This document shows positions 9,637 to 18,965 of a DNA stretch of 64,000 bases, piece after piece. Numbering within the stretch: the first letter of the stretch is position 1; every line of letters starts with the position of its first letter. The stretch is from Salinisphaera shabanensis E1L3A (lineage in GTDB: Bacteria > Pseudomonadota > Gammaproteobacteria > Nevskiales > Salinisphaeraceae): NCBI RefSeq assembly GCF_000215955.2, contig NZ_AFNV02000006.1:62001-126000 (forward strand). Reading direction: 5' to 3'. The position numbers and the translations under genes were made by a program. Below the pieces are notes generated by a model. The model was not told where the DNA came from, made no database searches, and saw nothing but the letters and a program-made list of their open reading frames with translations.

Positions 9637-10821
9637 ATGTTTGACACAGGGGTTTTAGCGCCTGCGGAACACAATCGGAGCTGGTCGGTACCGATGCATT
9701 TGGCCGGCGAGTACGGGCGCAACCGGGCGTCGCTTGATCGTGTCCAGATTGCGGCGGTCAACGACCTCGAAGCAATAGCCGTCTGGCTGGCCGAGTTCGC
9801 CGATACGCCGGCGACGTTTCGCAGCTATCGCAAAGAGGCTGAGCGGCTCGTGCTGTGGTCAGCCCATCAGCGCCAGTGCGCGGTATCGGATCTCACGCGC
9901 GAAGACCTGCGCGCTTATCAAGCGTTTCTCGCGCAACCGACGCCGGCGGCGACGTGGTGCGGCGGCCGCGCGGCGCGAACCAGCGCCGACTGGCGACCGT
10001 TTCGTGGTCCGTTGCAACCCAACAGCCAGGCGCAGGCGCTCACAATCCTCAATGCCATGTTTTCCTATCTGGTGGCGGCGAGTTACTTGTCCGGCAATCC
10101 ACTCGCGCTGGCCCGGGGAGATGCGCACCGGTTAAAAAAGAGCCGCTCATCGAAGACACAGGTGGAACGTTTCCTGGAGGCCGACTTATGGCGACACGTG
10201 TTGGCGTATATCGAGGCGATGCCGACGCGTACGACAACGCAGGCCGCGCGGCGGGCGCGTACCCGGTATATCTTTTCAATGCTTTACCTGCTGGGGGCCC
10301 GAGTTAGCGAGTTTGCCAACAGCACCATGGGCGCGTTCGAAGTGCGACGCGGTCACTGGTGGTGGCATGTCCGCGGCAAGGGTGGTGTTTCCGCACGAAT
10401 TCCGGCGAATACAGATACGATGACGGCACTCGCACGCTATCGCGAATTCAACGGCTTGAGCGCGACGCCGGCGTTCGGCGAACAAACACCACTGGTATTG
10501 AACTTGAAAGGAGACCGCGGCATCAGCGCCGACATGGTGTATCGCGTTGTCAAAAAGACGTGCCGTAATGCAGCGTTGCGCTTGGCCCAGACCAACAGCG
10601 CACAAGCTGCGAAACTCGATCAGGCCACCACGCACTGGCTACGGCATACCGCCATTACTCATCAGGCGGACCGGGCGATCGAGCTGCGGTTTCTAAACAA
10701 GAGCGCGCGCCACGCAAAGCTCGAGACCACGGGCCTCTACCTGCACGCGGATGACGCCGACTGGTCGAAGGCGATGGAACGACATCGTCTATCGGATGCC
10801 GAGGATAGTTCATTCGATTGA
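9637..10821 (+). CDS. Tyrosine recombinase / phage-type integrase
   Basis: 394 aa. An N-terminal SAM-like core-binding domain (about 40-160) precedes a catalytic domain with the full tyrosine-recombinase set: Arg222 (ARVSEF), Lys248 (GKGG), His333-x-x-Arg336 (HWLRHT), His359 (RHAKLETT) and nucleophile Tyr368 (GLYLH). It therefore looks active. It is transcribed away from the HTH/methylase/nuclease operon. Such enzymes integrate islands or resolve replicons. It is not next to the tRNA-Thr at 22925, so whether it mobilised the whole island or only the adjoining module is open. An XerC-like or integron-like role is less likely but not excluded. Confidence 0.88.
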   Translation: MFDTGVLAPAEHNRSWSVPMHLAGEYGRNRASLDRVQIAAVNDLEAIAVWLAEFADTPATFRSYRKEAERLVLWSAHQRQCAVSDLTREDLRAYQAFLAQPTPAATWCGGRAARTSADWRPFRGPLQPNSQAQALTILNAMFSYLVAASYLSGNPLALARGDAHRLKKSRSSKTQVERFLEADLWRHVLAYIEAMPTRTTTQAARRARTRYIFSMLYLLGARVSEFANSTMGAFEVRRGHWWWHVRGKGGVSARIPANTDTMTALARYREFNGLSATPAFGEQTPLVLNLKGDRGISADMVYRVVKKTCRNAALRLAQTNSAQAAKLDQATTHWLRHTAITHQADRAIELRFLNKSARHAKLETTGLYLHADDADWSKAMERHRLSDAEDSSFD

Positions 10822-11256
10822 CCGCGCGGCTGCGCGAAATCGCAGCGTTACTGGTAGGCCACATGTATCGCGCTACCGAGCGACGATTACCAACATAACG
10901 TCCAGCGAAGTGCAGTCACGGCCGATGGAACAAAAATTGAGCAGTATTGCTACCAAATTCCGCACTTTTAGTTGTGTGAATTGAGCAACTTTAGTTGTCT
11001 GTCCATTCGCCTCAGCGACGACCACCACCCGCCGCATCCTTAGCGGCATCCCTCTACGCGCCATAATTCGGGTTATGGTGCATAGATTGCGATCGCGATC
11101 ATATATGTGACGTATTACATCATGCCTAACGCAGTGGTATGACCAATGCTTAAAGACAGAGGCAGGCCCAGCCCACGAGCACGTTTGTGGTCGGCGCGGG
11201 GCCTAAAAAGCCAGAAAGATAAGATCAGGCTTTAGTAGTCGTCGCCTCGAAACGCT
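10822..11256. other. Gene-poor gap with short repeats
   Basis: No convincing gene. The part around 10930-11000 holds two copies of a TTTAGTTGT element (near 10967 and 10990) and two of TTGAGCA (near 10937 and 10981), an iteron-like or binding-site arrangement. An AT-richer patch lies near 11100-11130. A short minus-strand ORF here (10873-11064) has no recognisable family. Confidence 0.4.
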
Positions 11257-11565
11257 CTAGAGTTTCGCAGCATGCTCCCGAAGATGCTGGTAGTACAACT
11301 TTTGATCATCGCTTACCCGGTTTAGCAGAGCCTCGAACTGTGCCTCGTAAACTGCACGTTCGAAACGGTCAAGCTCGGACGGGTTCAATTGCCCCCGAAG
11401 AGTAGATTCCACTCGGTGAGCGCCAAAGTCAGGTATCCGCTCGATCGCACGACCGGTTCGGATCCAACGTTCGAGTTGATCGTTTCTCGAGATCGAGGAC
11501 CCCTGACTACTATGTTGAGCTTGGGAAGCCAGGTCGCTCGAGATTCTTATTGTTTGTCTTTTCAT
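11257..11565 (-). CDS. ParD-like antitoxin family protein, apparently without a toxin partner
   Basis: 102 aa starting at an ATG preceded by AAAGGG. The N-terminal strand (MKRQTIRISSDLASQAQ) and following helices (SRNDQLERWIRTGRAIERIP) match the ParD_like ribbon-helix-helix group, annotated as antitoxins of type II systems. The C-terminal 50 residues (LNPSELDRFERAVYEAQFEA and on) are helical, where a toxin-binding tail would be expected. No toxin gene follows within 400 bp downstream, and upstream is the DUF6361 remnant. It may be an orphan, or a regulator. The gene begins inside the decayed end of that remnant. Confidence 0.55.
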   Translation of the reverse strand: MKRQTIRISSDLASQAQHSSQGSSISRNDQLERWIRTGRAIERIPDFGAHRVESTLRGQLNPSELDRFERAVYEAQFEALLNRVSDDQKLYYQHLREHAAKL

Positions 11566-12148
11566 TTCCAACCCTTTTCTCCGTAATACCCTTGGAAGCA
11601 GATTTCGGCAACTCGGGATGCCATGTCTTGGCGTCACGGCCGTCCAGCTCGCCCTTATTTTTTCGGCCGACCGTGCGGCGGGCCGTATAAATATGATCGA
11701 TTGCCTGATGATAGTCGTGCTGGGAGCCGGCGAACTGGCAGATACCTCATCGTCCGAGCTCCGCAAAATAGGCTGAACTCGGCAAATGCCGCAGGTTCGC
11801 CCGCGATTCGGACCCGATGATGCTGTGATCGGATCCATCCTGTTGGCGCGCGTTGGCGATGAGCATGCCGATGAGTTCAATTTCGATTTGTCGTGCCCAA
11901 TCGGCAAATCGAGCCGCCGGAACGCGTTCCGTTTCGCACCGTTGGTAAACTCAAGGTAAAAGCAGCATGTATCGCAGCCGTGTCTAGACCGTCGACGTTC
12001 CGGGGAACAGCTGATCAGCTAGCGCGTTCCGAATATTGCCGATCCCCAGCTCGTCCCGTGTACCCGGCTCGTTGAAGAAAGCGAGAAGCGCTTGGCTACG
12101 CTCTCGTGCGGCATGGTCGAAATCGAGCCAACTCAACGCGGAAGCCAT
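11566..12148 (-). pseudogene. DUF6361 family protein, N-terminal remnant with several stops
   Basis: From the ATG at 12148 the minus strand reads MASALSWLDFDHAARERSQA and then DELGIGNIRNALADQLFPGT, which I recognise as the start of a DUF6361 protein. A TAG at 11984-11986 replaces what should be a Gln codon before TRLRYMLLLP. The next codon after LLLP is TGA, where the family has Trp. The frame then resumes with RVPAARFADWARQIEIELIG and RHLPSSAYFAELG. After a further shift it ends with QFAGSQHDYHQAIDHIYTAR and a WHPELP motif near 11600. The family's C-terminal half is missing. It sits 42 nt after res in the same direction, so it may once have been the operon's last gene. Confidence 0.65.
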
Positions 12149-12190
12149 AGACGATCGCCGGATCTTGGTTTTAAGTGGTTTGTCTAAACG

Positions 12191-15100
12191 TTAGAAAGCG
12201 TCCATGAAGCTCGCGTATCCGTTATCGACACGGAATTCAACGTCCTCGCTGAGCGCATCGAAGTGGGCTTTGCCACAATCGATTTTGGCTTTCTCGATTG
12301 GGCGTAAAGCATCGTTAAAAAGACTGCCCTTGGTTTCGACGACAAAATAGAGTTTCTCGGCGCCGTTCGTTTCGACGAGCACGGCCCAATCCGGGTTGTA
12401 TGAGCCGAGCGGCGTGTCGATCTGGAACCACGGCGGGAGCTTGGCGTACAGCTTGATGTCGTCGTTGCGCTCGAAGGCCTGGGCGAAGTCTTTTTCGACA
12501 TCCGAATCGTAGATGACATAGTCGTAGACTGACTTCTCGGCTTCAAGCATGTTGCTCGATAGATAACCGGCTAGCGGTGCCACGTCTTCATCGTCGAAGT
12601 CGAACAGTTCCTGCGCATAGAAGCTGTCGTCGCCGATGCGGTGGTACTGGATCCCGTCGACGATGAACAGGCGCATCTGATTGCGGATGATCTGTAACGT
12701 CTGTTCGATGAATTTCTGCGGGTTGTTCTTGAAAGCCTCGAGCCGGCCGCTGTCGACGAGAATACGGGCCAGCGTGCGGCGAGTGAGGTTCGTCTCGTTC
12801 TGTAGAAAGCTCAGGATGTCGGGCAGGGCGAAGTCGCGTTGGTCATAGGTGGCCGGTGTTTCGTTGACTTCGGTGGCTTCGACGCCACCGCGATTCACGT
12901 CCAGCCGCGCGGTACGCGTGATGAACTTGGCCTTGCCCACCCGCAGCTGATCGCGCATTTCCGTCGCACAGCATTCGATGAGTTTCTCCACATCGAAGTC
13001 CACGCGGTAAGTGGTCTTGTATTTGATCCGGTTCCAGAGCGCTTCGAACTCCGGGCTCAGGTAGACGGCTTTGTTGAGCTTGACCTCCTGGCGGTCGTCT
13101 CGATTCTGGATATTCAAGCGGCCGGCCACCTTGCGCAGCACGGCATTGATGGCGCCCGCGTGTTCGGCGGCTTCGTCCGGCAGGGACACCGTGTTGGCCT
13201 TGAGATTGGCCCGGAGTGCGTCCTGCACCTTGCCCTTGGCGTCGATATAGTCGTGTTCGCGCAGATGCTGCCAGACCGTCTCGGACAGTTCGGTGCCGAA
13301 ATACCCCGTCTCACCGTTGTCATCGGTGATCGGAATGCTGGCGAACAGATGTTTCTCCACCACGCCGAAGCGGATGCCTTCGTCCTGCTCGATCTCTTTC
13401 TGTAGCTGGCGCGCGAAATCCTCGTAGGATTCGTTGGCCATCACCGTCAGGCGATTCACCTCGAAACCGTGCACACGCTGGCCGCTCTGGTTTACCGCCA
13501 GGCGCAGTCCGCGGCCGATCTCCTGGCGCTTTTTCATCACCGAGGCAGTCTCGTTGAGCGTGCAGATCTGGAACACGTTCGGGTTGTCCCAGCCTTCGCG
13601 TAGTGCGGAGTGCGAGAAGATGAACTTAAGCCGGGATTCGAAGCTCAGCAGCCGCTCCTTGTCCTGCATGATCAGCTGATAGGCGCTCTCGTCGGCCTGT
13701 GTCTTGCCTTCACCTTTCGAATCCTTCAGGCGTACGTTGCCGCGCGCGTCTTTCTTCTTGTCGGCTGCGAAGTAGCCGTTATGGACGGCATGCGCCTCGG
13801 TCGCGATATCCACTTCGCCGAAAAGCGATTGATACTTCGGCAACCGTGCGGCGCGGATATACTCTTCCTCGAACATACGCGCGTACTTGCCGGGCTGCGG
13901 CTCGCCGTCGGCGTCGTAGTCGCGGTAATTGGCCACGCGATCGATGAAGAACAGGCTCAAGACCTTGATGCCCATCGGCGTGAGCTGAAGCTCCTTGTCC
14001 AGATGCTCTTCGATGGTCTTGCGAATCTGCAGCCGCTTGTATTCGTCTTCATCCACCTGGCCGATCACTTCGCCGCGGCGGATGACTTCCGGCTTGCTGG
14101 TGAAGCTGATGTACTCGTTGCCGGCCTCGCAGTGAATATCGTCGATGAGGTAGCCGTCATAGACAGACCTCCCACCAGTCCTTTCCAGTAGGTCGTCGGA
14201 TTGCCGAACCCACTTCCTCTTACGTTTGACTATCCCTTTCTGTAAAACGTCTATCTCGAGTTGCGCTCGATGGCCGTTTCGATTATCGGTCTGGAGCAGC
14301 TTGATGTACGCCTTGTTATGGCTGTCGCGCACCTCGACACCCGTCACCTCGATCTGTTTGACGAGCTTGCGTTCGTAGGCGTCGATGGAATCGAGCCGAT
14401 ACACCATGTGGTGTTTGTCGAGATGGGTGGCAGAGTAGCGCAGCGTGCACAGCGGGTTGAGCTGGGCGATCGCCTCGCGGCTTTTCTCGGTATTCGCAAC
14501 GCTCTGGGGTTCGTCGATGATCACGACCGGGTGCGTGGCCTGAATGAACTCGATGGGCTTATTGCCCGTCATCCGGTCATGTGGGCGGTGGATGATATTG
14601 GCCTTGTCGGCCTTGTCCGGGTCATCGAAGCTTTTACGAAACGCATCGATATTGATCACCATGATCTGAATGGTGTCGCTGGTCGCGAAGTTGCGAACCT
14701 GCCCGAGTTTTTGCGAGTCGTAGACGAAGTAATCGAACGGCGTGTTGTCGTACAGCCCCTTGAAGTGCGGCTCTGTCATCTGGAGGGATTTGTACACGCC
14801 CTCTTTGATGGCCACCGACGGCACCACGATGATGAACTTGGTGAAGCCATAACGCTGGTTCAGCTCGAACAGCGTGCGCAGGTAGACATACGTCTTGCCG
14901 GTGCCCGTCTCCATCTCCACCGTGAAATCGCGCGAGGCCAGCTCGCTGGCCGGGGCCAGGCCGTTGCGCAGCTGAATGGCCTGTAGGTTTTCGAGCAGGT
15001 CTTCGTCCAGCAAGCGCAGTCGGTTACCCATCCCCAGATCGCCGCTGGACTGGCCAAGGCTCAAACCCATCTGCGGATCGTCTTTCAGCGGTGCGACAGT

Positions 15101-15199
15101 GAAATTCGTGCTGCAGATCTCCTGGCCTTCGAACAGATCGGCAACGGCGTCTATGGCCTCGCGCTGATAATCGAGCTCGGCGTCGAACTGAAACTTCAT
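12191..15199 (-). CDS. res: Type III restriction enzyme Res subunit (DEAD/DEAH helicase-nuclease)
   Basis: 1002 aa. Superfamily 2 helicase motifs: Walker A METGTGKT at 96-103, motif II IIDEP at 227-231, and motif VI GRGLRLAV in the second RecA lobe. The C-terminus has a PD-(D/E)XK nuclease signature: PDWAVL at about 936, then VVETKG at about 954. In type III systems Res works with Mod, using ATP to communicate between inverted unmethylated sites before cleavage. The start overlaps the rhuM stop by 4 nt. The length is normal and no motif is missing, so the enzyme is probably active. A DUF6361 remnant follows. Confidence 0.9.
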   Translation of the reverse strand: MKFQFDAELDYQREAIDAVADLFEGQEICSTNFTVAPLKDDPQMGLSLGQSSGDLGMGNRLRLLDEDLLENLQAIQLRNGLAPASELASRDFTVEMETGTGKTYVYLRTLFELNQRYGFTKFIIVVPSVAIKEGVYKSLQMTEPHFKGLYDNTPFDYFVYDSQKLGQVRNFATSDTIQIMVINIDAFRKSFDDPDKADKANIIHRPHDRMTGNKPIEFIQATHPVVIIDEPQSVANTEKSREAIAQLNPLCTLRYSATHLDKHHMVYRLDSIDAYERKLVKQIEVTGVEVRDSHNKAYIKLLQTDNRNGHRAQLEIDVLQKGIVKRKRKWVRQSDDLLERTGGRSVYDGYLIDDIHCEAGNEYISFTSKPEVIRRGEVIGQVDEDEYKRLQIRKTIEEHLDKELQLTPMGIKVLSLFFIDRVANYRDYDADGEPQPGKYARMFEEEYIRAARLPKYQSLFGEVDIATEAHAVHNGYFAADKKKDARGNVRLKDSKGEGKTQADESAYQLIMQDKERLLSFESRLKFIFSHSALREGWDNPNVFQICTLNETASVMKKRQEIGRGLRLAVNQSGQRVHGFEVNRLTVMANESYEDFARQLQKEIEQDEGIRFGVVEKHLFASIPITDDNGETGYFGTELSETVWQHLREHDYIDAKGKVQDALRANLKANTVSLPDEAAEHAGAINAVLRKVAGRLNIQNRDDRQEVKLNKAVYLSPEFEALWNRIKYKTTYRVDFDVEKLIECCATEMRDQLRVGKAKFITRTARLDVNRGGVEATEVNETPATYDQRDFALPDILSFLQNETNLTRRTLARILVDSGRLEAFKNNPQKFIEQTLQIIRNQMRLFIVDGIQYHRIGDDSFYAQELFDFDDEDVAPLAGYLSSNMLEAEKSVYDYVIYDSDVEKDFAQAFERNDDIKLYAKLPPWFQIDTPLGSYNPDWAVLVETNGAEKLYFVVETKGSLFNDALRPIEKAKIDCGKAHFDALSEDVEFRVDNGYASFMDAF

Positions 15200-16287
15200 C
15201 CCTGGTTGTCCCCGTTATCGTCGTCGCGCTGCGGCGCCTGGCGCGCGATGTCTTCGAGCGCGCGTAGCGTATCCGCTTCGCCCTCGGCTTCCTTGAGCGC
15301 GCGACGACGTGTATCGAATTGGCGGTACTCGTTCTTGGCCTTGTCGTCGGCCGAGCGCTTGCGCATACGGCCATCGCCATCAAGCACCGGCCAGTCGTTG
15401 AATTCGAGAAACTGGTCGAGCTTGTCCTGCCAGTTCTGCATGAATATCTGCTGGCGGCGGCGGGCCTGGTTATCGGCAAAATCGAGCCACATGACGACCA
15501 TACGGTTCAGGTCGTCGATCTCGCCGGCGCTCAGGTAGTTCTTGGCGACCGGCACGTCTCGCGCACGCACCGTCTCACCCTCCCAATTCGTTAACCCCAT
15601 GTTCGCTTGGGTATGATCGGCGCGCTGATAGATCAGTTCGGCTGCCGTGTGGCCCGTGGCCGCATAGTGCAGCTTGTTCTGGATATGCTGGAAGAATCGC
15701 GTGGTTTCGGCATCGCCCGGATCATAGTCCGCGGCCAGCGTGAAGATCTCTTTCACCCGTAGATACATGCGCCGCTCGCTGGCGCGAATATCGCGGATGC
15801 GTTCCAGCAGCTCGTCGAAATAGTCGGGCACGCCGGGGCCGGGCGGGTTCTTCAGGCGCTCGTCGTCCATGACGAAGCCCTTGACTAGATATTCCCGCAG
15901 CCGCTCGGTGGCCCAGCGGCGGAATTGCGTGCCGCGCTGGCTGCGCACGCGGTAGCCGACGGCGAGCACGGCATCCAGGTTGTAATGGCGGATCTCGCGC
16001 GAGACTTCGCGCCCGCCTTCTTCGCGAACTATTAGAAATTGTCTAATAGTTCGATCGCGATCCAGCTCACCGGACTCGAAGCACGAACGCAGGTGCGCGT
16101 TGATCGTTGCAACCGTCACCTGGTACAGATCCGCCATCAACGCCTGCGTTAGCCAAACGGTATCGTCCTCGAAGCGGCATTCGATCCGTGTCTCGCCGTC
16201 CGCGGTTTGATAGAACAGCACTTCGCCCGAGGCGGCGCGGATATCGTCGTCGGCGTTACCGTCGTCTTGTTCGTCGTTGGACTGCAT
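15196..16287 (-). CDS. rhuM: RhuM family protein inside the type III operon
   Basis: 363 aa. The N-terminus (VWLTQALMADLYQVTVATIN) followed by SREIRHYNLDAVLAVGYRVR and FRRWATERLREYL is typical of the RhuM family, named from a Salmonella pathogenicity-island gene. An HTH-like fold in the N-terminal part suggests DNA binding; the molecular function is unknown. It lies 14 nt downstream of mod and overlaps res by 4 nt, splitting the usual mod-res pair. RhuM genes are often found beside restriction genes, so a defence-associated role is inferred. The C-terminal region is charged and rich in Arg/Glu/Asp. Confidence 0.85.
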   Translation of the reverse strand: MQSNDEQDDGNADDDIRAASGEVLFYQTADGETRIECRFEDDTVWLTQALMADLYQVTVATINAHLRSCFESGELDRDRTIRQFLIVREEGGREVSREIRHYNLDAVLAVGYRVRSQRGTQFRRWATERLREYLVKGFVMDDERLKNPPGPGVPDYFDELLERIRDIRASERRMYLRVKEIFTLAADYDPGDAETTRFFQHIQNKLHYAATGHTAAELIYQRADHTQANMGLTNWEGETVRARDVPVAKNYLSAGEIDDLNRMVVMWLDFADNQARRRQQIFMQNWQDKLDQFLEFNDWPVLDGDGRMRKRSADDKAKNEYRQFDTRRRALKEAEGEADTLRALEDIARQAPQRDDDNGDNQG

Positions 16288-16301
16288 GGCTTCGCCTAAG
16301 G

Positions 16302-18194
16302 CTAGAGGCTCTTCACGTCTTCAACGCCGGCCTGGCGAAGAATCTGCACGGCGTTGGTCTTGACCACATCGTTGGCAAAGCCGTTGTCCTTGAACACCAC
16401 GCGCATGACTTCCGGGGTAAGCTCAGTCTTGAGTGCGGCGATACCGTTGACGAGTTCGAGATCGACCGCATCAGCCAGGCAAACAACGAGCGCGCCGGCG
16501 CCGATGATGTGCACGGTTTTGCCGTTGATATCACGTTCCTCTATCGGCACCGCCAGATCGAGACCGTATTTTAGCAACAGCTCGCTTAGAACATCGGCCT
16601 CGCTGCGGTCATGACGGATGTTGTCGACGCTGTCGAACAGCGATGTTTTAAGGTCATCTGTGCCAGGCGCCCAAGGCACGATATTGCTGTCGCTCAGTTT
16701 AAAAGCCTTGAAACCGAGATCCGTTGTCGTGGCGTGCGGTTTATCGTCGTCCTTCCCGATGCTCTCCATCGCTGCGCGTAGCCGCGCCTTGCCCATATCG
16801 GCAATCGTCGCGTAGTCCTCGGCGTCGGTTTGTTCGGGAAGCTGTACGAGGATATAGCGCCGGTCGCCCTCATCTTCGGCGTTCAACTGCATCGTTGCGT
16901 CGCCGAGTGTTGCCGATCCTGCAAAGAAATCAAGGACAATCGCCTGCTCGCCTGACTTTGTTCCGATGCGAAGCATCTGTTTTATCAAGTTTGTCGGCTT
17001 AGGCGTGTCGAACACTGTTTCTGAAGACTGAAACTTGAGCCGCTCTAAAAGCTCTCTTTTTGCTTTCTGGGTATGACCAACTTCGCTGTACGACCAAAGT
17101 GTTTGTGGTACGCGACCTTGGCGAACTTCTGATAGGAAAATCTTAGGGGCGGGGACATTATTTCCGTCCTTTCCCCAATAAATTCGGTTGTCGTTATCAA
17201 GATCTATCAGTTTTTCTTTTGATATTCGCCAATACGATCCGGATGGCGGACCTTCAATAACTCTGCCGCTGGGACAAGTTATTGGGTAGCTACCTTTACT
17301 GTAATAATTCCGTGCTGCCAAGTTATTTGGACGCCATCTCCCACGTGGGTCATCGTCTGGGTTTTTATAGACGGAGTTCTGTTCTTCAGTTCTAGGCAGT
17401 AATTCCGGCATCCATTCGTCGTGGCTCCGCGCGTAGATCATGATGTAGTCATGGTCTTCGGAAAAATGTCTGGCGCTACTTTTAGGGGCGTAAACCTTTT
17501 GCCAGATTGCGGTAGCGATGAAGTTCTCAGGCCCAAAAATGTCATCCATGATCTGACGAAGATTCTGCACTTCGTGATCGTCAATCGAGACGAAGATCAC
17601 GCCGTCGTCCTTCAGTAGGTTCCGCGCGAGCCGAAGGCGCGGATACATCATGTTCAGCCAGTTGGTGTGATACCGGCCGGCAGATTCCGAGTTGGAGGAT
17701 GTTTTAAAACCGTTGCCGTCTACTTGGCCGGTATACCGCAGGTAGGTGTCCAGATTGTCCTGAAACCGATCCGGGTAGATGAATTCGCCGCCGGTGTTAT
17801 AGGGCGGGTCGATATAAATCATCTTCACCTGCTTGTGATACGGCTTCTGCAGGAGTTTGAGCACCTCCAGGTTGTCGCCTTCGATGAACAGGTTTTGGGT
17901 CGTATCCCAGTTGACGGATTCTTCTGGGCAGGGGCGTAGCGTGCCGGTCGACGGCGTTTGGGCGATGCGCCGGGCGCGGGCCTTGCCGTTCCAGGTAAAG
18001 CTGTAGCGCTCGCGCTCGTCTTCTACATACTCGCCGAGACAAGCCTTGAGCGCGTCGAAGTCCACTTTCCAGCGGGGGCCGTCGGCGTCCGAGCTTTCGG
18101 TGAACGCGTCCGGGAAGAGCTCGCGGAGTTTGTCGATGTTGTCGGCGACGATGTCTTGCGAAGCACCGTCGGTTTTGGAGTCCAGCTTTTCCAT
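16302..18194 (-). CDS. mod: Type III DNA methyltransferase Mod subunit (beta class)
   Basis: 630 aa. Methylates adenine N6 and provides sequence specificity for Res. The catalytic DPPY motif is at residues 129-132 and the SAM-binding FAGSATLGD at about 422, the beta-class order of type III Mod proteins. Between them, roughly residues 260-390 (17030-17420), lies the target-recognition region, where base composition drops well below that of the two flanks. This pattern suggests replacement of the specificity domain by recombination. It sits 18 nt after the DUF4391 gene and 14 nt before rhuM in a single operon. No truncation is seen. Confidence 0.92.
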   Translation of the reverse strand: MEKLDSKTDGASQDIVADNIDKLRELFPDAFTESSDADGPRWKVDFDALKACLGEYVEDERERYSFTWNGKARARRIAQTPSTGTLRPCPEESVNWDTTQNLFIEGDNLEVLKLLQKPYHKQVKMIYIDPPYNTGGEFIYPDRFQDNLDTYLRYTGQVDGNGFKTSSNSESAGRYHTNWLNMMYPRLRLARNLLKDDGVIFVSIDDHEVQNLRQIMDDIFGPENFIATAIWQKVYAPKSSARHFSEDHDYIMIYARSHDEWMPELLPRTEEQNSVYKNPDDDPRGRWRPNNLAARNYYSKGSYPITCPSGRVIEGPPSGSYWRISKEKLIDLDNDNRIYWGKDGNNVPAPKIFLSEVRQGRVPQTLWSYSEVGHTQKAKRELLERLKFQSSETVFDTPKPTNLIKQMLRIGTKSGEQAIVLDFFAGSATLGDATMQLNAEDEGDRRYILVQLPEQTDAEDYATIADMGKARLRAAMESIGKDDDKPHATTTDLGFKAFKLSDSNIVPWAPGTDDLKTSLFDSVDNIRHDRSEADVLSELLLKYGLDLAVPIEERDINGKTVHIIGAGALVVCLADAVDLELVNGIAALKTELTPEVMRVVFKDNGFANDVVKTNAVQILRQAGVEDVKSL

Positions 18195-18212
18195 GGGGTG
18201 TCTTATCGGGCG

Positions 18213-18965
18213 TTACAGGGCGGTGGCGGTATCGCGTAGCGTCGCTTCCAGCCCCTTGATGCGTGTATTGAGCTCCACCTGTCGGTTGAAGCGGGTCTCT
18301 TTCCTGATCTCTGCTCGCAGCCGCGCGATGTCGTTCTCAAGCTGGTGGCATTCGGCCAGCCGCTCGCGTTGCGCGCTGAGTGTCTCGTGTTCTGTCGGTA
18401 GATGAAACCGACCGCTCAACCGGGCACAGGCGAGCGCGATCAGGCGCTGGTGCCAGGCCGAGTAGAGCGCATAGAAGTCGGTCTGCGGCAGTTCGTCAAG
18501 TGCCAGGCTGGCGACAAACGCCTGTTCGACTTCCGTGGGCGTGTCCCCCTCGAACCAGCGCGTGGTGCGGATGTCTTCGGCTATCGTCACGCCGGCTTCG
18601 GCTCGACTGGCGCGTTTGTGCGCGGTGCTTAACGCCCATTGGGCATTGTAGTTCAGCACCAGCAACAGCGGATACGGAATGGCGCGGTGAATCCGTTCGG
18701 CCAATCGCGCGGCGTGCTTCGCGCTCTTGAGCGTGGCTTGTACTACGGCGAGTTCGCCGTAATCGCGTTCGTCGTCGCGGTAGGCGTTGACGTTAATCGT
18801 GCTGGGTTTGAGCGTGTATTGCCAGGTGACGGTATCCACGTCCTCGGTAAAGGCGCGGCGATCAGCGGCCGACAAGTCGGCGTTGTCCAGAAACAGCTTC
18901 TTGTAAACGCGCTTGCCCAGCCAGGCGGCGTCGGGCAGGCCGAATGGGGCGTAGTCGAATGCCAT
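18213..18965 (-). CDS. DUF4391 domain protein
   Basis: 250 aa from the ATG at 18965, whose A is shared with the TGA of the upstream helicase gene (TGATG), indicating translational coupling. The family is recognised from the N-terminus (LGKRVYKKLFLDNADLSAAD), the VTWQYTLKPSTINV segment, and the coiled-coil-like C-terminus (LENDIARLRAEIRKETRFNR). Biochemical function is unknown. DUF4391 genes typically sit between an SNF2-type helicase and a methylase, as here, so a structural or regulatory role in that defence complex is inferred. Confidence 0.8.
   Translation of the reverse strand: MAFDYAPFGLPDAAWLGKRVYKKLFLDNADLSAADRRAFTEDVDTVTWQYTLKPSTINVNAYRDDERDYGELAVVQATLKSAKHAARLAERIHRAIPYPLLLVLNYNAQWALSTAHKRASRAEAGVTIAEDIRTTRWFEGDTPTEVEQAFVASLALDELPQTDFYALYSAWHQRLIALACARLSGRFHLPTEHETLSAQRERLAECHQLENDIARLRAEIRKETRFNRQVELNTRIKGLEATLRDTATAL

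Noticed and set aside
10873-11064. 63-residue minus-strand ORF downstream of the integrase
   Set aside because: No family resemblance, and it overlaps the repeat-containing gap.
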